A stretch of 7,938 nt of DNA from Chloroflexi bacterium RBG_13_46_14 (GTDB lineage: Bacteria > Chloroflexota > Dehalococcoidia > Dehalococcoidales > UBA2162): the NCBI GenBank assembly GCA_001796415.1, contig MGML01000179.1, positions 11,486 to 19,423 on the forward strand, written 5' to 3'. The stretch's first letter is position 1. Each line of letters starts with the position of its first letter. The notes below the pieces were generated by a model. It searched no databases. It saw only the letters and a program-made list of their open reading frames with translations, and was not told the DNA's origin. Positions 5,128 through 7,938 of this stretch are shown one piece after another. The translations under genes and the position numbers were made by a program.

Positions 5128-6345
5128 ATGGACTTTAAGGATATTGCCAGGTTCCAGTTAAGACGTGTCAACCCGTTTCAAGGTTTGGTGATAGATAGTG
5201 ACACCTGGAACGATGCGCATGAATACCATCGCAGTCAGCAGAGACTTCATTTGCTGGCCTTCCATGATGTCGGCATAGTTGGTGGTCTAAAGGTAGTCGC
5301 CAATAAGCCTGCTGACCTGTCGGTGAGTATTCAACCCGGAATGGCAGTTGATGAAGAAGGTAACATTATTATTGTTCCGGAGATCCAGCATTACCAGATT
5401 CAAAGTCGAGAGAATCATACAATCTATCTCATCATCCAGTTTCGAGAGGTACCTGCTGAGCCGTACCAGCCTCCAGAGGGTGGACAACCGACAAGGATTT
5501 TAGAGGCGTATCGAATACAGGAAAGGGAAAAATTACCCGATGAGCCTTACCTGGAGCTATGCCGTATAAATCTTGACACTGCCGAAAAGGCTATCCGGGA
5601 TGCCGGTAAAGCATCTCAACCCGGAAAGAACGAAATCGACCTTCGCTTCCGGAAAGAAGTTACACAGCTGCCAATACCGCCTGTACAAAAACCGCCTTCT
5701 CACGAAAGTGTTCCCATTCAGGCTAAAGAAGCTGTCAGCCGCCCTGTAGAGAATATTACCATCGGGCACGCAGTTCTATCGGGAGATAGCAGGGATCTGC
5801 ACATTGCCGGGCTGCAGAACCTTGTTAAAGGGATAAACCGGCAAGGTAACTACGCAGCCAGCCTTGTCGAGAATATTGCGCTGGACAAGAAGGTCAAACA
5901 ACACTCTATAATATATTTGACCGGAATCAGCAGATTTGAGCTAACTGACGAGCAAAACGCCGCTCTCAGCGATTTTTTACAGTCGGGCGGGGTTATTTTT
6001 GGAGAAGGATGCGCTGAAGGGCAACAAGGGACATCATCAAAAAGCTCTAAAGAGTTCGGGCTGGCTTTTAACAAGCTTGCCAGCCTGCTCAAGTGCAAGC
6101 TGGAGATTGTTACACGCGGTCATCCATTGCTTTCGGCTTGTCATGTTTTTGCCGAGGTTCCCCAGGGAGTGGAACCGGCAATGCTCCTCGCCGGGGGTCA
6201 AATGATATATAGTGGAAGTGATTATGGGTGCGCATGGCAGGGTGGACATCAGGATACACCGTTGTCCCGTGACATCATTCGTGCTTCCTTTGAAATAGGA
6301 ATGAACATTGTCACATATGCTTGCATAATGAAAGCTGGACAATAG
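5128..6345 (+). CDS. eCIS-associated protein: uncharacterised N-terminal domain fused to DUF4159
   Basis: A 405-residue soluble protein without signal peptide or membrane segment. The N-terminal domain (about 1-155) begins with FQLRRVNPFQGLVID and continues with DTWNDAHEYHRSQQRLH, GIVGGLKVV, and a beta-rich stretch around GMAVDEEGNIIIVPE; I recall similar sequences near tail-like loci but know no function. A proline-rich linker follows (about 180-200). The C-terminal part (about 207-405) looks like DUF4159, a GATase1/ThuA-like Rossmann fold: a YLTG strand, FELTDEQNAALSDFLQSGG and VIFGEGC, then a ground of GHPLL and a late YSGSDYGCAW segment. Such domains may bind a ligand or act only as scaffolds; catalytic activity is unproven. 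AAGGAG at 5116-5121, 6 nt before the ATG, supports the start. It lies 57 nt after the activator gene and 47 nt before the Ig-repeat gene, so one operon is likely. Confidence 0.75.
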   Translation: MDFKDIARFQLRRVNPFQGLVIDSDTWNDAHEYHRSQQRLHLLAFHDVGIVGGLKVVANKPADLSVSIQPGMAVDEEGNIIIVPEIQHYQIQSRENHTIYLIIQFREVPAEPYQPPEGGQPTRILEAYRIQEREKLPDEPYLELCRINLDTAEKAIRDAGKASQPGKNEIDLRFRKEVTQLPIPPVQKPPSHESVPIQAKEAVSRPVENITIGHAVLSGDSRDLHIAGLQNLVKGINRQGNYAASLVENIALDKKVKQHSIIYLTGISRFELTDEQNAALSDFLQSGGVIFGEGCAEGQQGTSSKSSKEFGLAFNKLASLLKCKLEIVTRGHPLLSACHVFAEVPQGVEPAMLLAGGQMIYSGSDYGCAWQGGHQDTPLSRDIIRASFEIGMNIVTYACIMKAGQ

Positions 6346-6381
6346 CCTTTTTGATAGCAGGATCTATTATACAATCAGTAC

Positions 6382-6387
6382 GGGAGG
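6382..6387 (+). promoter_or_regulatory. Ribosome binding site fixing the start of the Ig-repeat gene
   Basis: GGGAGG lies 5 nt before the ATG at 6393. It supports this start for the reading frame that runs off the right edge. Confidence 0.75.
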
Positions 6388-6392
6388 CAAAA

Positions 6393-7938
6393 ATGCCGAA
6401 TAAAATCGAGGCTACCGCAGTGCCTAACTCTCTGGTAACCAGAGTTGGAGACAAAGTTGAGACCAATCTTAACCTGCGTAACCTGGGGCAAACCATCGAC
6501 CAGTTGACCATTAGCATCGAAGGGTTGGACGCAGACTGGTATGCCATTCCAGTTTCCAGTGTTGCCCTGTTTCCCAATGACGAAGATAATTTAAAAATCA
6601 TTCTGGGGCCGCCGAAGGCGGATCAAATCAAGGCAGGCTCTTACACTTTCCGTATCAAGGTAAGCTCTCAGACGAACCCGGAAGAGATGATTGCCGCAGA
6701 CATGAGCATTGAAATTCAAACGGTTCCGGAGCTGGAAATACGCATCTCTCCGCAGAGCATTACCGGCAGGAGAGGTGTTTACCGGATAGCGATCGATAAC
6801 CCCGGAGATAGCGAGACTAAGCTGCAACTTCAAGTCAGCGATACCCATGGAGCGTTTCGATATCACCTGAAACCCGAGTATTTAGCCATTCCTCCTAACA
6901 GTCAGTCACAAGCTACTCTGGAGGTAAGCCTGGGATGGATGTCTTTCTTTGGTGGAGACAAAGATTTTACGTTTCAGGTGCTGGCGATACAACCGGAGGC
7001 CGAAGAAGGTAAGAATGTTGAAGGTAAACTGGAGCGCATAGCCTGGTACAGAATGATACCACAGATAAGGTTGCCCCGCATACAGCTACCGCGCATACTT
7101 TCTTCGCAGTTTCAAAAGCCGCCGGAAATCAGTACTTTTAAAGCGAAAACCGATGATAGAATCGAATTTGAGCTTAGCTGGTCCGTTAAACGCTCCAGGG
7201 AAGTGAAGCTGGATAACGAGGTTGTTGAACGACAGGGAGAGAAAGTATTATCGCCCTCCACTCCCACCGGTTATGTTCTCACAGCGAGTAACAAATATGG
7301 AAGCGTACACAAAGAGATTGATGTTGAACCTCGCCTTGTTCCCAAGGCGAAGGCATCGGAACGAATCAGGGTATCTCTATCCTCATCTGAGTTTTCTTGT
7401 CAGGCTGGAGGTATGCCGGAAGTAGCCCTGGTACAATTGCAAAACCTCGGGGAGACCGTTGATAAATTTATCGTGGAATTAGAAGGATTGGATGAAGCCT
7501 GGTACAGCCGTTCAGCCTCAAGTATCGCATTAATGCCTCAGGCCAGTGAACAGGTGCAGATATCATTCAACCCACCCAAAAACAGGGGAGTCAAGGCAAG
7601 GGGCTACCCGTTTGCGGTTACCGTGCGCTCTCAGAACGCCCCTGATGAAGCTACTATCGTCACCGGGCAAATCCAGGTGCTCCCTTCGGTAGAATATAAA
7701 CTCAAGGTTGCCCCATATCGTATTTCCTGCCGAAGAAAGGGAACTTTTCGAGTCGGACTTAGCAACACAGGCACGAGCGATGCGCGTATTGAACTGGAAG
7801 CGACAGACCTGGATGAAGGTTTGAAATTCAAATTCAAAAAGAAGGAGCTGGTATTATCCGCATGGGATACCATTGAATTACCGGTAACAGCCAAACCTAA
7901 GAAAGGTGGCTTGATTGGAGAAAGAAAGCGTTACGACA
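6393..7938 (+). CDS. Ig-like (NEW3/COG1470-type) beta-sandwich repeat protein, 3' partial
   Basis: The frame opened at ATG 6393 has no stop through the window end, giving at least 515 residues. It has no signal peptide or membrane segment. Residues about 10-190 and about 326-505 are two copies of one unit at an offset of 321 residues: RNLGQTIDQLTISIEGLD (29-46) matches QNLGETVDKFIVELEGLD (350-367), each followed by a WY pair and then a second Ig-like fold containing N-(P/T)-G. Between them, a short basic repeat (IRLPRIQLPRIL, 225-236) leads into a third type of Ig-like domain (about 243-312) with ELSWSV (260-265) and YVLTASNKYGSV (294-305). These modules resemble the NEW3/COG1470 class of cohesive beta-sandwich domains that bind proteins or sugars. 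A scaffold, adhesin or fibre-like role in the injection system is possible, but the lack of a secretion signal and of the C-terminus leaves it open. Confidence 0.8.
   Translation, partial: MPNKIEATAVPNSLVTRVGDKVETNLNLRNLGQTIDQLTISIEGLDADWYAIPVSSVALFPNDEDNLKIILGPPKADQIKAGSYTFRIKVSSQTNPEEMIAADMSIEIQTVPELEIRISPQSITGRRGVYRIAIDNPGDSETKLQLQVSDTHGAFRYHLKPEYLAIPPNSQSQATLEVSLGWMSFFGGDKDFTFQVLAIQPEAEEGKNVEGKLERIAWYRMIPQIRLPRIQLPRILSSQFQKPPEISTFKAKTDDRIEFELSWSVKRSREVKLDNEVVERQGEKVLSPSTPTGYVLTASNKYGSVHKEIDVEPRLVPKAKASERIRVSLSSSEFSCQAGGMPEVALVQLQNLGETVDKFIVELEGLDEAWYSRSASSIALMPQASEQVQISFNPPKNRGVKARGYPFAVTVRSQNAPDEATIVTGQIQVLPSVEYKLKVAPYRISCRRKGTFRVGLSNTGTSDARIELEATDLDEGLKFKFKKKELVLSAWDTIELPVTAKPKKGGLIGERKRYD

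Noticed and set aside
6037..6342. A 101-codon leftward frame opposite the DUF4159 domain
   Set aside because: Antisense shadow of a conserved domain, no family match and no ribosome site considered convincing.

Overview
The window appears to be bacterial and to carry the downstream end of an extracellular contractile injection system (eCIS, phage-tail-like particle) locus. Evidence: a baseplate J-type protein, a tail protein I-type protein and a protein with the DUF4157 (eCIS core) domain lie together with accessory proteins often seen near such loci. Good Shine-Dalgarno sites (AGGAGG, AAGGAG, GGGAGG) support a bacterium. Sampled lines of the structural genes are near 50% GC. A regulator of SARP/BTAD architecture is most common in Actinobacteria and Chloroflexota; at this GC a Chloroflexota-like host is my weak guess, and the sequence does not settle it.

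Layout: (1) 1-1769, rightward: the C-terminal part of a baseplate J-like protein (its start lies left of the window), then a tail protein I-like protein. (2) 1848-3492, leftward, convergent with the first block: a 464-residue protein read right to left as disordered head, DUF4157 zincin-like domain (HELTH) and C-terminal JAB/JAMM-like domain (HTH ... SGVD), followed 25 nt later by a 74-residue PepSY/NTF2-like protein. This looks like an effector-plus-partner cassette read against the structural genes. (3) 3493-4023: an AT-rich divergent control region with a good leftward sigma70-type promoter and several short inverted and direct repeats. (4) 4024-7938, rightward: a SARP-like transcriptional activator, a 405-residue protein joining an uncharacterised N-terminal domain to a DUF4159 domain, and a protein built of repeated Ig-like (NEW3/COG1470-type) beta-sandwich modules that is still open at the right edge.

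How they may work together (inference): block 1 builds the baseplate, block 2 supplies a candidate cargo and a candidate inhibitor or immunity partner, the activator at 4024 may control the locus from the shared intergenic region, and the DUF4159 and Ig-repeat proteins may be particle-associated or assembly factors. No tRNA, rRNA, CRISPR array, insertion sequence or replication origin was seen.
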